Assembly: GCF_026343115.1 (NCBI RefSeq)
Contig: NZ_JAPEMC010000001.1
Location: 2,108,001-2,172,000 of the forward strand
Origin: Streptomyces sp. NBC_00102
GTDB taxonomy: Bacteria; Actinomycetota; Actinomycetes; Streptomycetales; Streptomycetaceae
DNA: 64,000 nt
Reading direction: 5' to 3'
The first letter of the stretch is position 1. Each line of letters begins with the position of its first letter. Positions 26,551-36,218 of the stretch are shown here, one piece after another. The translations under genes and the position numbers were made by a program. Below the pieces are notes generated by a model. It did not search any database, was not told the DNA's origin, and saw only the letters and a list, made by a program, of their open reading frames with translations.

Positions 26551-27199
26551 GTCGACTCCGTGGCTAAGGCGAACTCGATGACGAGGCTTCGGCGGGTCCG
26601 GGCCGAGGGGTTGGGGCGTGAGGCGTGGACGACCCGCACGTCGTGCACGGCCACGTCGCCGGCCTTCGCGGCGACCGGGACAACCGGCCCTGCGGTGCAG
26701 ACCTGGTCCACGACGGCCTCGTCAGCCAGCAGGTGACTGCCGGGGACGAACTCCAGGCAGCCGTTGTCGGCATCGGAGTCGTCCAGGAAGAGGCTCAGGT
26801 TGATCGCGGAACCCGCAGGGGCATCGACGCGGTCGCGGTGCCAGGGCACGGCGGCGGCCACATGCGGCATCTTGACGATCAACGCGATGACCCGGGCCCG
26901 CGCCGGCTGGCCGAGAAGGCGCTCGGCGAGGTGGTGGAGAGGGCCGGTGGCGAACAGCTCGGCGGCGAGCGGTGCTCCTGGCTGTTGCTGGAGGTTGTGG
27001 ATGCGGAAGAGCACCGGGGCGCTGTCTCCCTTGCGGGTGAAGTGCCAGAAGTTGTCGCTGCGGTGGCCGTCGTCGAAGGCGGCCACCAAGGCGGCGGCCT
27101 CGGCGCGGAGGTCCTCCAGCAGCGCATGGGTGACCACGCCGGAGACGACCGCGAAGCCGTCGGCCCGCAGTTGACCGACAGCGGCTGCGATCGGGGCGC

Positions 27200-27203
<4 letters not shown>
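26547..27203 (-). CDS. Phytanoyl-CoA dioxygenase family Fe(II)/2-oxoglutarate oxygenase
   Basis: Predicted mononuclear iron oxygenase of 218 aa. The facial triad is visible: HXD in PWHRDRVD (about 121-123) and a distal His in VRVVHASRPN (about 193), followed by an Arg-rich stretch suitable for 2-oxoglutarate. EFVPGSHLL is another family hallmark. It sits between a decarboxylase-like epimerase and a GT2 in the sugar operon, so its substrate is probably a sugar or glycoside. In orthosomycin pathways, enzymes of this family close orthoester linkages; here that role is only a possibility. The ATG at 27203 overlaps the upstream stop (ATGA). Confidence 0.86.
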
Positions 27204-28156
<953 letters not shown>

Positions 28157-28545
28157 GGGGCTCCTCCAAGATAGGGCGCGCCGACATCGCCCGGCGGCGC
28201 GGCGGCATGGCAGGCGACACGGTGAGCGGGTGGGGCGCGGCTGGCATGCCGTGCACTCGACGATCGGTGCGGGTGGTCCGTCTTCGCGACGTCATCTCGC
28301 TGCGCGGCCAGGTCATCGACAGGACGTGAAGTGGTCCCCAGCCGCGCGCCTCGGGGTGCCCGACCGCAGAATCACCGGCCGAGCACCCTTTCGGGGGAGC
28401 ACAAGCTAACTGCTACGTAACTCACCTTGGCCAGAGGAGTTTTGTCGTCTCCATGTCGTCTTCTCACCCCTCGATCGCTCGGGCGTAGCATCAGCACACA
28501 GCGACGGGCCGGCTGCAAATCGGTGAACAACTAGGGGGGTTGCGG
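28157..28545. other. Divergent promoter region of the sugar operon and the XRE-TPR regulator
   Basis: About 390 bp between divergent genes, where the operon promoter must lie. The GGAGG Shine-Dalgarno of the first sugar gene is just left of 28170, and AGGGGGG at 28533-28539 serves the regulator. I see no convincing palindrome or repeat. Confidence 0.4.
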
Positions 28546-29898
28546 ATGGGGCGAACCGCCGGTTTACGCACGGGACCACGACTGGTCCACCCGCTCAGCG
28601 TCGTCCGGGCCGAACATGGCTGGACCCATCAGGACATCGTGGACATTGTCGCCAAGGCCACCAAGCGATCGGCGGACCGGCGAAAGGCGTGGAAGTGGGA
28701 GAACTGGGGCGTCGAGCCGGACGCGGAGAGCCAGGAAGCCCTCGCCGCCGCACTCGGCGTCCCGCTGCGGGATGTACACCGGCTCGGCTGGCCTGGATGG
28801 TTACCCGACGGAGGCCCGGTCCGTATTGGTTTCCCATGGACCCTGGAGGGGACGCTCCAGGCATTGGACGACACCCTGGAGCACGCGATGCCCGACCGCC
28901 GCGGATTCATGAAGCTCGGCGGCCAGGCCCTGACCCTGCTCGCCGGAGAGTGGCTCTCCCAGGAGTCCGAGCCGGTGGCCGCCGCCCTCGCCGGTGGCCG
29001 AATCGACCTGCGGCTCATCGAGGACCTGGAGGACGGACTGCCTCGGCTGCGTCGGCTGGAAGCCGCGCTCGGCGGGCCCCGGGCCCGCCTGCTGCTGGAC
29101 ACTGAACTGGCCACGGTTACAGGCATTCTCAAGGCGGCGTCCTACACCGATCAGGCCGGGCGCCGGCTGCTCCGCCTCAGTGCCGAACTTTCCCGTCTCG
29201 CCGGATTTGCCTCGTTCGACGCGGGGCTCCACGCCGCCGCCCAGCGGTACTGGACCAGCGGCCTACGCGCCGCCCACTCCGCCTCGGACCGAGCAATGGG
29301 TGCCAACATCCTCAAGTCGCTCAGCCTCCAGTGCTACGACCATGGCCTTTTCGCCGAATCTCTTGCGCTCGCGACCTGCGCCGTCGAGGGCGCGGGCGAC
29401 GTCACGCCCCGGACCCGGGCGATGCTGCTGCTGCGGCAGGCCCGAGCCGAAGCCGCAGGCGGTAACCGAACGGCATGCGACCGCCTTCTGTCCGACGCTG
29501 AGACGCAGATGGCCCGCGTGCGCGTCGAGGATGAAGACCCGTCCTGGACCGGCTACTTCGATGCGGCGGAGTTCCATGCCCAGACAGCAACCTGTCACGC
29601 TGACCTTCACCGCCCGCGACTCGCCGTGACTCACTTCACCACCGCGCTCACCTTGATGCCCCCAGCCAAGGGGCGCGACCTGGCCACTTACACCATCCAG
29701 ACGGCCCGAGCCCATGCAGCACTCGGCAACGCCGATGAGGCCATCCGTCTCCTGGAGGCTGCGGTTCCGCTGATCACCACCGCGCCGTCCCACCGCAACA
29801 CCGCACGTGCTGCAACTGCCCGCGCCGAACTCCCTATGGCCAGAAGGGACCCGAAAGTCCAGCGCCTGGATGAGCTCCTTGTCAGACTGTCTGCATGA
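28546..29898 (+). CDS. XRE-family regulator with TPR-like C-terminal region
   Basis: Predicted transcriptional regulator (450 aa). The N-terminal HTH (about 15-75) covers LSVVRAEHGWTHQDIVDIVAKAT and EALAAALGVPLRDVHRLGWP. About 110-440 is a series of helical TPR-like repeats, such as YDHGLFAESLALATCAVEGAG and ARAHAALGNADEAIRLLEAA. This is the architecture of many Streptomyces regulators of development and secondary metabolism. The ATG at 28546 has a strong AGGGGGG 6 nt upstream; a TTG 6 nt earlier lies within that region. It is divergent from the sugar operon, so it could control it, and overlaps the SDR gene by ATGA. Confidence 0.8.
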   Translation: MGRTAGLRTGPRLVHPLSVVRAEHGWTHQDIVDIVAKATKRSADRRKAWKWENWGVEPDAESQEALAAALGVPLRDVHRLGWPGWLPDGGPVRIGFPWTLEGTLQALDDTLEHAMPDRRGFMKLGGQALTLLAGEWLSQESEPVAAALAGGRIDLRLIEDLEDGLPRLRRLEAALGGPRARLLLDTELATVTGILKAASYTDQAGRRLLRLSAELSRLAGFASFDAGLHAAAQRYWTSGLRAAHSASDRAMGANILKSLSLQCYDHGLFAESLALATCAVEGAGDVTPRTRAMLLLRQARAEAAGGNRTACDRLLSDAETQMARVRVEDEDPSWTGYFDAAEFHAQTATCHADLHRPRLAVTHFTTALTLMPPAKGRDLATYTIQTARAHAALGNADEAIRLLEAAVPLITTAPSHRNTARAATARAELPMARRDPKVQRLDELLVRLSA

Positions 29899-30608
29899 TC
29901 ACGCACACGAACCCACGCGTCGCCTTGGTCTCGGGCGGAAACCGTGGCCTCGGCCTCGCCATCGCTACCCGCCTTGCCGAGCAGGGCATGCAGGTGGTTC
30001 TCGGGGTACGCGACCGCCAGGCCGGCCGTGAGGCAGAGGAAGCGCTGGGCCGCCAGGGGCTGTTCGTCCACCACCACGAACTGGATGTAACGGACCCGGC
30101 AAGCGTCGCCCGCGCCATCGCCGACGTGGCCGCCCCATTCGGCCGCCTCGACGTACTGGTCAACAACGCCGCTGTCGCCATCGATCGCGGCCAGGCAGCC
30201 TCCGCGCCCGACTTCGAGCGCGTCCGGGCAACCATGGACGCCAACCTCCTCGGAGCCTGGCGCCTCTCCGCCGCTGCCGTGCCCGAGATGCGCAAGAACG
30301 GATACGGGCGCATCGTCAACATCACCAGCCACCTGGGCTCCCAGAGCAACATGGGCACCGGGAACGTCAGCTACCGCATCTCGAAGGCCGGCCTGAACGC
30401 CCTCACCCAGATCCTCGCCGCCGAGTTGACGGAAACCGGCATTCTCGTCAACGCGGCCTCACCCGGTCGGATGGATACCCGCATGGCTTACGGCGAGACG
30501 AAGCGCACCCCCGACGAGGCGGCCGACACGCCTGTCTGGCTCGCCACACTTCCCGACGACGGCCCGACCGGCGGTCTCTTCTATGAGCGTCAACCGTTGG
30601 ACTGGTGA
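29895..30608 (+). CDS. Short-chain dehydrogenase/reductase
   Basis: Classical SDR of 237 aa using NAD(P)H. SGGNRGLGLAIATRL is the cofactor motif (residues 13-27), LDVLVNNAAVA the NNAG motif, and a Ser at NITSHLGS with YRISK provides S-Y-K (about 138-155). Substrate unknown. Its start overlaps the stop of the XRE-TPR gene (ATGA), so the two form an operon. TGGLFYERQPLDW at the C-terminus is the family's usual end. Confidence 0.9.
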   Translation: MITHTNPRVALVSGGNRGLGLAIATRLAEQGMQVVLGVRDRQAGREAEEALGRQGLFVHHHELDVTDPASVARAIADVAAPFGRLDVLVNNAAVAIDRGQAASAPDFERVRATMDANLLGAWRLSAAAVPEMRKNGYGRIVNITSHLGSQSNMGTGNVSYRISKAGLNALTQILAAELTETGILVNAASPGRMDTRMAYGETKRTPDEAADTPVWLATLPDDGPTGGLFYERQPLDW

Positions 30609-30649
30609 GTCGGCCCCGGGCGCGCATGGCACCGCTCTGCGGAAGGACT

Positions 30650-31402
30650 TCACCCGGAGAGCGGCCTCCCCGTTCGCTGTTCCTCGGTTTTCCGGACGGG
30701 CTTGAGCGCGGCTGCAAGCGCGAGCGCGTCGTCGGCGTCCAGGAAGTCGATCCAGATCTGGTTCGGGCCGTTGTGGTCCCGGCAGTGCCCACATGTCGGG
30801 CGGGATTCGACGGGAACCATCCGGCCGGTGGCGGTGTGAACCGTCGTCTCCAGGTATTCGGCGAAGGACTCGTGATCGCGCCATTCGGTCAGCGTGAGGT
30901 CGCGTACGACCAAGTCGTCGCCGCCGAGACAGCGGTACAGGCGGGCGGCGTCGTCCGGGGTGAACACGCCGGTGTCGATCAAACCGTCGTCCTGTATTCC
31001 GACGCGTCGTTCCAAGTCGGCGAGTCCGAAGGCGCGGTGCAGCTGAAGAGCGGCGTTCTGGATCTCGGTGAGACGGGTCTCGACGAGGCGTCCGAGCGCA
31101 CGCACGTCCTCCGTCGAAGGCAGGTCGAGAACGAGCCCAGGACCAGGACAGGGAAGAGGCTGCTCGATGCGCCGCGCCGTGGCGATGATCCCGTCCGCGA
31201 GAAGGTTTCCTTCCACGTCCCCGAGCGTCCAGGGGTGGGTGGGTGAAGGCTCCAGCCGCAGACGGCGCCCGCCGGGCGGTGCACTCTGCTCAAGGTCGAA
31301 GGAGATGCCGGCGTAGTACAGCGCCAGCTCCAGAGTGAGGGTCGCCTCCTCGGCGGCCTGCTCTTCGGCCATGTCAGCAGCTATCGGCATGAGGTGGGTC
31401 AT
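30650..31402 (-). CDS. Hypothetical protein
   Basis: 250-aa acidic protein of unknown function. A central helical segment (STEDVRALGRLVETRLTEIQ) is followed by TPDDAARLYRCLGGDDLVVRDLTLTEW. A C-terminal CGHCRDHNG motif could hold a metal. No signal peptide or membrane segment. It is the last of a row of minus-strand genes that starts with the gene at 33318 and may be co-transcribed with them, although gaps of about 95 and 48 bp separate the last three. ATG at 31402; a later Met at 31370 is an alternative start. Confidence 0.65.
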   Translation of the reverse strand: MTHLMPIAADMAEEQAAEEATLTLELALYYAGISFDLEQSAPPGGRRLRLEPSPTHPWTLGDVEGNLLADGIIATARRIEQPLPCPGPGLVLDLPSTEDVRALGRLVETRLTEIQNAALQLHRAFGLADLERRVGIQDDGLIDTGVFTPDDAARLYRCLGGDDLVVRDLTLTEWRDHESFAEYLETTVHTATGRMVPVESRPTCGHCRDHNGPNQIWIDFLDADDALALAAALKPVRKTEEQRTGRPLSG

Positions 31403-31496
31403 CGGGCCGTCCTGTCAGGTGGGTCGGAAGGTGTGTGGCCGGTGTTGAGCCGGCATCGAGGCTCAGTACCCGGTTGAGAGTCCGCGCGCCGACCGC

Positions 31497-31853
31497 CTAG
31501 GTGGGGCTTGTTCCTGGCGGGCAATGTCGGCAACACGAAGCAGGCTGAACGAGGCGGGCAATGTTCTGTGCCCAGCTCACTCCGGCCTGCGGGTCGCCGG
31601 CCGAAGGCACCTGGTTGAGCCGACGAGCCTGGTCTCCCGGGACCACTGCCGCGCGGTGTGCGGCCGTCGAGTTCGAGGGGAGGGACCGGAAGACCAGGTC
31701 GAGGTCTGGCACGACGGTCCGTCCGCTGGTTGTGAGTTGGTCGAGCAGCCGCGCGGAGTCTTCGACGGGCGGAAGCGCGTGACCCGAGTGGAACCAGGCG
31801 AGCGCAGCCGTGGGCGGCGCGTGAAGGAGGACGTTCCGGGGCGGGGAATCCAT
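31497..31853 (-). CDS. Hypothetical protein
   Basis: 118-aa protein without a recognised domain. Third codon positions are strongly G/C and the frame is clean, so it is probably a real gene. The C-terminus ends with CCRHCPPG, three cysteines and one histidine within five residues, a possible metal site. It lies 48 bp after the gene at 31902 and is read in the same direction. Confidence 0.5.
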   Translation of the reverse strand: MDSPPRNVLLHAPPTAALAWFHSGHALPPVEDSARLLDQLTTSGRTVVPDLDLVFRSLPSNSTAAHRAAVVPGDQARRLNQVPSAGDPQAGVSWAQNIARLVQPASCCRHCPPGTSPT

Positions 31854-31901
31854 CGGCGGGGGCCGCTACGAACAAGCGACCCCACGCCGTCGGAAAGACG
31901 A

Positions 31902-32390
31902 TCATTCGTCGTCTCCCATAAGGTCGAGGACGGCCAGAATGACCAGCGCCCATCGCCGTAAGTACGACAGCGCACCGCCCGGAGGCGCCTGGCCGTCGCG
32001 CAGGGCCACCAGGAGCGACAACTCGCGAGTGGGATAGGTCGCCGCGCGGTACGGGGCGACCTGCAAGAGGAGCTGGGTCGCCCGACGGAACCGGTCGATG
32101 AACCGTGCCGCGCCCTCGTCACTCAGCGCAGCAACGTCGGGAAGCCGCTGCGGGCGGGGTGGTAGACCGACGCGGACCAGCAGTCCGTCGAATCTTCGAG
32201 TCCGGGGCGCAGAGACGGGCCAGTAGCTCAAGACCTCGTCGAGGGTGACGATCAGGTCATAGCTGATGCCCTCGGCAACAAGCGAGCGGGTGAGGCAGAA
32301 GGCCACTCTGCGCTTCTCCTCGTCGCTGAGGGCCGCCGACACCGCCCCTGGTCCAGGACCAGCGAGCCCCGCCTCGTTCAGTACCGACAT
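31902..32390 (-). CDS. Hypothetical protein coupled to the RsbW-like ATPase
   Basis: 162-aa helical protein, MSVLNEAGLAGPG at the start, with no family recognised. Its ATG (32390) shares one base with the stop of the ATPase gene (TGATG), so the two are made together. The central part RFIDRFRRATQLLLQVAPYRAATYPTREL is rich in Arg and Leu. The gene may be a partner or target of the ATPase (inference from coupling only). Confidence 0.6.
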   Translation of the reverse strand: MSVLNEAGLAGPGPGAVSAALSDEEKRRVAFCLTRSLVAEGISYDLIVTLDEVLSYWPVSAPRTRRFDGLLVRVGLPPRPQRLPDVAALSDEGAARFIDRFRRATQLLLQVAPYRAATYPTRELSLLVALRDGQAPPGGALSYLRRWALVILAVLDLMGDDE

Positions 32391-32809
32391 CACGGACTCC
32401 CATCGCCGACACGGAAGAACGCCCACGTGGTGCGACCGTCTTCGCTCACTCCCCAGTCCGCCGCAAGGCAGGAGACGAGAAGCAAGCCGCGGCCGTGCTC
32501 GTCATCGGCCGCCGCGGGCCGGAGCCGGGCGGGTGCCGGGTTACCGTCGACGACCTCAAGGAGAAGCCCCTCGCCGGTGAGCGACAGCCGGAAACCGACC
32601 GCACCATGCCCGTGTTCGATGGCGTTCGTGACCAGCTCCGAGACGACCACCGCCACGTCCTGAACCACGATGCTGGACGCCCATTCCGCGACCAGCACAC
32701 TGGTGATCCGCCGCAACTGAGCGATGCGCACACGGTCGGGATCGATGGTCATATCGAAGGTGAAGTCCATGACGGGGACCGTGACGGGGACAGAGGCCAA
32801 GCCGCTCAT
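32390..32809 (-). CDS. RsbW/SpoIIAB-like ATP-binding anti-sigma-factor-type protein
   Basis: Small GHKL ATPase (139 aa) of the HATPase_c_2 type common in Streptomyces, usually a serine kinase or anti-sigma factor acting on an STAS partner. The N box ELVTNAIEHG (about 57-66) and G2 box HGRGLLLV (about 108-115) are present; the G1 box is LEVVDGNPAPA. The start ATG at 32809 overlaps the upstream stop (ATGA), and the stop overlaps the next start (TGATG). It sits divergently from an XRE/DUF5753 + DUF397 pair, the same mix as at whiJ/abaA-type loci, so a developmental or stress switch is likely. Confidence 0.85.
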   Translation of the reverse strand: MSGLASVPVTVPVMDFTFDMTIDPDRVRIAQLRRITSVLVAEWASSIVVQDVAVVVSELVTNAIEHGHGAVGFRLSLTGEGLLLEVVDGNPAPARLRPAAADDEHGRGLLLVSCLAADWGVSEDGRTTWAFFRVGDGSP

Positions 32810-33318
32810 GACTGTGCTCCGGTGATCTCGGGAACTACCAGCGCGTCGAAGCCGATTTGCTCCTCGAACCGCGCGCGCTCATTTCGGCACTGATCGATCT
32901 CACCGCTGACCACGCCAGCCATGAGCACTACACCCCCGTCCGCGAGGCCGGCCCGAATCAGCTCGCGCACGGAGCTCCAGCCCTGCCGCCCGTTGGGGGC
33001 GGTCGCCTCATCAGGATCCGTAAAGGTCTGCTCCCTGCTGACCGCCGAGAAAGAACGCCGCTCGTACTTCTCCGCCGACCTCAAGGAGACCCGGGGGGCC
33101 TTCCTGTCGACGGAGATCGCGTACAAGCACACCCTCGGACTCGGCCCGGTGGCCTGGAGTCGCGCGAGAACCCGCGTCAGGTCCTCGCACCGCAGGGCCT
33201 CTATCGGCGTATACAGATCGGACTCGATACGGAACTCCCGTGGGCGCAACCACTCTGCGGGGGTGCGCCCCTGGTCCACACGGTCGGTCTCGCGGGTGCT
33301 GGTGCCCATCACATTCAT
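32806..33318 (-). CDS. Hypothetical protein at the WhiJ-type locus
   Basis: 170-aa protein, first gene of the minus-strand group that includes the RsbW-like ATPase. The ATG at 33318 is preceded by GGAGA at 7 nt; an ATG nine bases downstream is possible, and the frame is open further upstream. The middle, VCLYAISVDRKAPRVSLRSAEKYERR, alternates strand and helix. No family recognised. It overlaps the ATPase gene (ATGA). Confidence 0.6.
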   Translation of the reverse strand: MNVMGTSTRETDRVDQGRTPAEWLRPREFRIESDLYTPIEALRCEDLTRVLARLQATGPSPRVCLYAISVDRKAPRVSLRSAEKYERRSFSAVSREQTFTDPDEATAPNGRQGWSSVRELIRAGLADGGVVLMAGVVSGEIDQCRNERARFEEQIGFDALVVPEITGAQS

Positions 33319-33506
33319 GTCCGGGTCTCCACACGTAAGGGTGGACGGAGCCACGGCGGTGTCCGCCGACGGCATGCGGGGTGGAGGAGAGTCCCGACCA
33401 GGAATCCGTCGGCTCCACGCCAACCACCCTGCTGCAGACGGTCCGTAGGATTCAACGTATTCCCACGGTATTACTCCGGGAGGAATAAAGTGGCATATGC
33501 CGTAGC

Positions 33507-33632
33507 GCGCACATGGACTGTCGCGGCGCGCGCATGCGGTGAGAAACTGCGCACATGGACGGACGAGCCCCGCAGATCGGTCCTGCGCGCACGCACATCG
33601 GGTACGCGGGCGCGCACATGTGGTGACGCCGC
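33507..33632. repeat. Six tandem 21-bp imperfect repeats upstream of a WhiJ-like regulator
   Basis: Units start at 33507, 33528, 33549, 33570, 33591 and 33612. Their first ten bases read GCGCACATGG, GCGCGCATGC, GCGCACATGG, CCGCAGATCG, ACGCACATCG and GCGCACATGT. The period of exactly 21 bp (two helical turns) puts every unit on the same face of the DNA, as expected for cooperative regulator binding. The array ends 24 bp before the GTG of the XRE/DUF5753 gene. Confidence 0.75.
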
Positions 33633-33655
33633 GAAACGGCCAAGGAGGTCAGTCA

Positions 33656-34528
33656 GTGGCAGCTCAACCCCGACCCACCGCTCGCCGGATCAGCATGGGC
33701 CAGGATCTTCGAGCACTTCGTCAGCAGGCCGGGTTCACGATGGAGGAGGCTGTGGAGGGGCTGGAGTTCTCGGACTCACTGCTCCAGAAGGTCGAGACCG
33801 GCCTCTCCTCTCTGCGCAGGGCACAGCATCTGCGCAGCCTCCTGGAGCGTTACGGCGTAACGGATGAGACCTACATCGAGGGCCTCATCGCCACCCAGAG
33901 GGAGGCCAGCAGCGAAGAGTGGATCAGTGACTACAAGGACAGCATGACGCCGGCGCAGATGCCCAAATTCGTCGGGCTCGAAGAGATCGCGGTCGAGAAC
34001 CGGGTGTTTCACCCGCTGCTGCCCTGGGGGCCGTTGCAGAGCGAACCCTACGTCCGGGCCCTCTTCGCGATGCAGCAGCCGGTCCTCGAGAACCGTTCCG
34101 AGTCCGTGGACAAGGCCGCGCGGCTCCGTCTACGGCGCCGTGAGTTCCTGACCCGGGCCGAGAGCCCGCTCAAGCTCAAGGCCGTCATCGGTGAGCCTGC
34201 GCTACGGCACATCGTCGGCGACATCGAGGTGATGCGAGGCCAGTGCGACGAGTTGGTGAAGTTGTCCCAGCTCGACAACGTCACCATTCAGATTCTGCCG
34301 GCGACCGGAAGGCGGTACCGGTTCGCAGCGGACTTCAGCATCCTGAACATGGGCGAGGACTACCCTCCGCAGGTTCAGGCGGACAACGCGTGGGGCGGCA
34401 TGCAGATTTCAGGCAAGCCTCGTGATGTAGGAGTCTTCACCCGGAGGTGGGAGAAGCTGAGCGCATCGGCGCTTCCGCCGGAGGAGACTCCCGATTTCAT
34501 TCAGCAACTATCCCGAGAACTGGCGTGA
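33656..34528 (+). CDS. WhiJ-like XRE regulator with DUF5753
   Basis: 290-aa regulator. The N-terminal HTH (LRALRQQAGFTMEEAVEGLEFSDSLLQKVETG, about 18-50) is followed by the C-terminal DUF5753 region (from about 95, with WGPLQSEPYVRALF, LKAVIGEPALRHIVGD and VTIQILPATGRR). This pairing with a following DUF397 gene is a hallmark of the many WhiJ/BldB-type modules of Streptomyces. The GTG at 33656 has AGGAGG 7 nt upstream. The array of 21-bp repeats just before the gene is the obvious candidate operator, perhaps autoregulatory. Confidence 0.88.
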   Translation: MAAQPRPTARRISMGQDLRALRQQAGFTMEEAVEGLEFSDSLLQKVETGLSSLRRAQHLRSLLERYGVTDETYIEGLIATQREASSEEWISDYKDSMTPAQMPKFVGLEEIAVENRVFHPLLPWGPLQSEPYVRALFAMQQPVLENRSESVDKAARLRLRRREFLTRAESPLKLKAVIGEPALRHIVGDIEVMRGQCDELVKLSQLDNVTIQILPATGRRYRFAADFSILNMGEDYPPQVQADNAWGGMQISGKPRDVGVFTRRWEKLSASALPPEETPDFIQQLSRELA

Positions 34529-34530
34529 TC

Positions 34531-34722
34531 ATGAGCTTGAGCACTGAGTGGACCAAGTCGTCGTACTCCGAGGGCAGTGGGAACGCGTGCGTGGAGGTCG
34601 CCCACCGTTCGGAGGCGGTCCTCGTCCGCGACTCCAAGGACGTGGGCCTCGCACCTTTCCAGGTGAGCCGTGACGCGTGGGCCTCCTTCCTCCCCTTCGC
34701 GGCCAGCCGAGTATCGCTGTAG
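34531..34722 (+). CDS. DUF397 protein
   Basis: 63-aa DUF397 protein, the usual partner of a DUF5753-type XRE regulator. WTKSSYSEGSGNACVEVA and VLVRDSKD are its hallmark motifs. It starts 2 bp after the regulator stop. The pair is thought to behave like a regulatory toxin-antitoxin-like switch in some cases (literature view; not shown here). Confidence 0.9.
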   Translation: MSLSTEWTKSSYSEGSGNACVEVAHRSEAVLVRDSKDVGLAPFQVSRDAWASFLPFAASRVSL

Positions 34723-34742
34723 CGACCGCCGCGACACCTGGC

Positions 34743-34779
34743 GGTCGGGCCCCCTCAGTTGCGTTGAGGGGGCCCGACC
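34743..34779 (+). terminator. Intrinsic terminator after the XRE/DUF397 pair
   Basis: A perfect 15-bp stem, GGTCGGGCCCCCTCA with TGAGGGGGCCCGACC and a 7-nt loop, followed by TTGTCTCTCT. It stands 20 bp after the DUF397 stop. Confidence 0.85.
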
Positions 34780-34985
34780 TTGTCTCTCTGGCCACGGCGT
34801 CCAGGTGGCCAGTGGGATAGGGGGAGCCTAGGACGGCACCGCCGGAACGGACAGAGGGCTGCCGCGCACGCTCGCACGACCTCTGTCCGCCACACAATCT
34901 GGTGCCTCCTATCAGCCAGGTCCGGCGTCTCCAAATCGCTTAGCCCCGTACAAGCTGCAGCGGTTCAGCACGAGGGAGAACCGCC

Positions 34986-35270
34986 TTGACACACGAAACG
35001 CGCCTACCGATCTCGCTCCACAGCTACGCAGAGGCTGCCGCCGTCCTCAAAGTTGAGGAATCGTGGCTCCGTCGCCACATCAGGAAGCTGCCGCACAGCA
35101 AGCTCGGGGGACACGTCCGCTTCACCGACGAGGACCTACGACGCGTCGTGGATCTGTTCCACCAAGAGCCGTCCACAGTAAAATTGGCTACGCCCGGCGA
35201 CACCGGCGCCCTGGGGCCACTCCGATCCCTACGACCGATTCCACGCTCTACGGTGGGACGCGCGGCCTGA
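34986..35270 (+). CDS. Excisionase-like helix-turn-helix protein
   Basis: 94-aa DNA-binding protein resembling excisionase/MerR-type winged helices: SYAEAAAVLKVEESWLRRHIRKLPHSKLGGHVRFTDEDLRRVVDLF at about 12-58. The C-terminal 35 residues are low-complexity. The TTG at 34986 follows GAGGGAG. It lies about 1.5 kb from the tRNA remnant that marks the likely island end, which suits a recombination directionality factor, but no integrase gene is visible in the window. Confidence 0.65.
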   Translation: MTHETRLPISLHSYAEAAAVLKVEESWLRRHIRKLPHSKLGGHVRFTDEDLRRVVDLFHQEPSTVKLATPGDTGALGPLRSLRPIPRSTVGRAA

Positions 35271-35450
35271 CACCGTCGCCCACTTCACCTGACGGCCTCT
35301 GGAAACCGCCGACGGTCCAGGGGCCGCTTCTGGAGCTGATACTGGTGACCATTTTGGTCTCTGATAGCAGCGCGAAGGTGGTACGGGAGTCCCGGGGATC
35401 AGACTCGAATCCCGCTCCTCAGCACTGGGGACTTGCCCTAAAGTTCGGAA

Positions 35451-35984
35451 ATGGATCAGGCGACCGTAGGGCTCGTGGGTGCGGCAATCGGTGTGTCCGG
35501 AACGGCGCTGACTGCGTTCGTAACGGCCTGGGCAGCACGCTTCAATCAGGGCCACCAGCGGCAACAGGCACGTAGGCAGGAACAGCGGGAGGCGTTTGCC
35601 GCAATCCTCGCTGCGGCCTACGGGATGCAGGCCACAGATCCTACGAGGAAGAGCACCTACAGGCATGATCGGATCCCCCCTCCGCCGGGCCATCAGGGCA
35701 TCTGGATCCAGCCGATCAGGGAATCCCATCTCGACCAGGAGTGGGCTGATGCCGTTCATCGGGAGGCCGACCGTGTTGCCCTTCAGATGCCACTCATCGC
35801 GCTATCAGGTCTGCGGCTGTACTCCGAGGCCCGCAAGATCAACGACGTAGCAGAGAATCTCGCACGGCAGGCCCGGCAGAACCCCGGCGATGCCGGGCAC
35901 ACAGTTCGAAACCTCTACGCCAACCTGGAGGTCGCTGTTGACCGCTTCACTGAAGCGGCGGCGCATCTGCTTGCCGCCACGTGA
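35451..35984 (+). CDS. Hypothetical membrane-anchored protein
   Basis: 177-aa protein with one N-terminal membrane segment (VGLVGAAIGVSGTALTAFVTAWAA, positions about 6-29), then a basic stretch, RQQARRQEQREAFAAIL, and a helical cytosolic part. No family recognised, but the layout (TM plus helical tail with many Arg) is common among actinomycete accessory proteins. ATG at 35451; weak Shine-Dalgarno. Confidence 0.6.
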   Translation: MDQATVGLVGAAIGVSGTALTAFVTAWAARFNQGHQRQQARRQEQREAFAAILAAAYGMQATDPTRKSTYRHDRIPPPPGHQGIWIQPIRESHLDQEWADAVHREADRVALQMPLIALSGLRLYSEARKINDVAENLARQARQNPGDAGHTVRNLYANLEVAVDRFTEAAAHLLAAT

Positions 35985-36218
35985 CGAATCGAGGAGAGGT
36001 CACCCCCCTTTCGGTCGTCGGGGCGGCAGGCGATCGTCAAAACCAACCCTCAGCGAGCCATCTACGACCCCGTTCAGAAGTAGAGCTGGGGACGCAACGA
36101 TACAAACAGACACAGTTTGCCTGGCGCTATGGCGGTCGGCAGGGCGCCCCTTGGGGACCAAGGTAGAGAACATTGCATTCCGGGCCGCGGCGTACCGGGT
36201 CGCCTCTACAGTTGCATC

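Noticed and set aside
35340..35430. tRNA-like stretch with ACTCGAATCCC
   Set aside because: It resembles a T-arm, but the stem does not pair well and no cloverleaf can be drawn around it.
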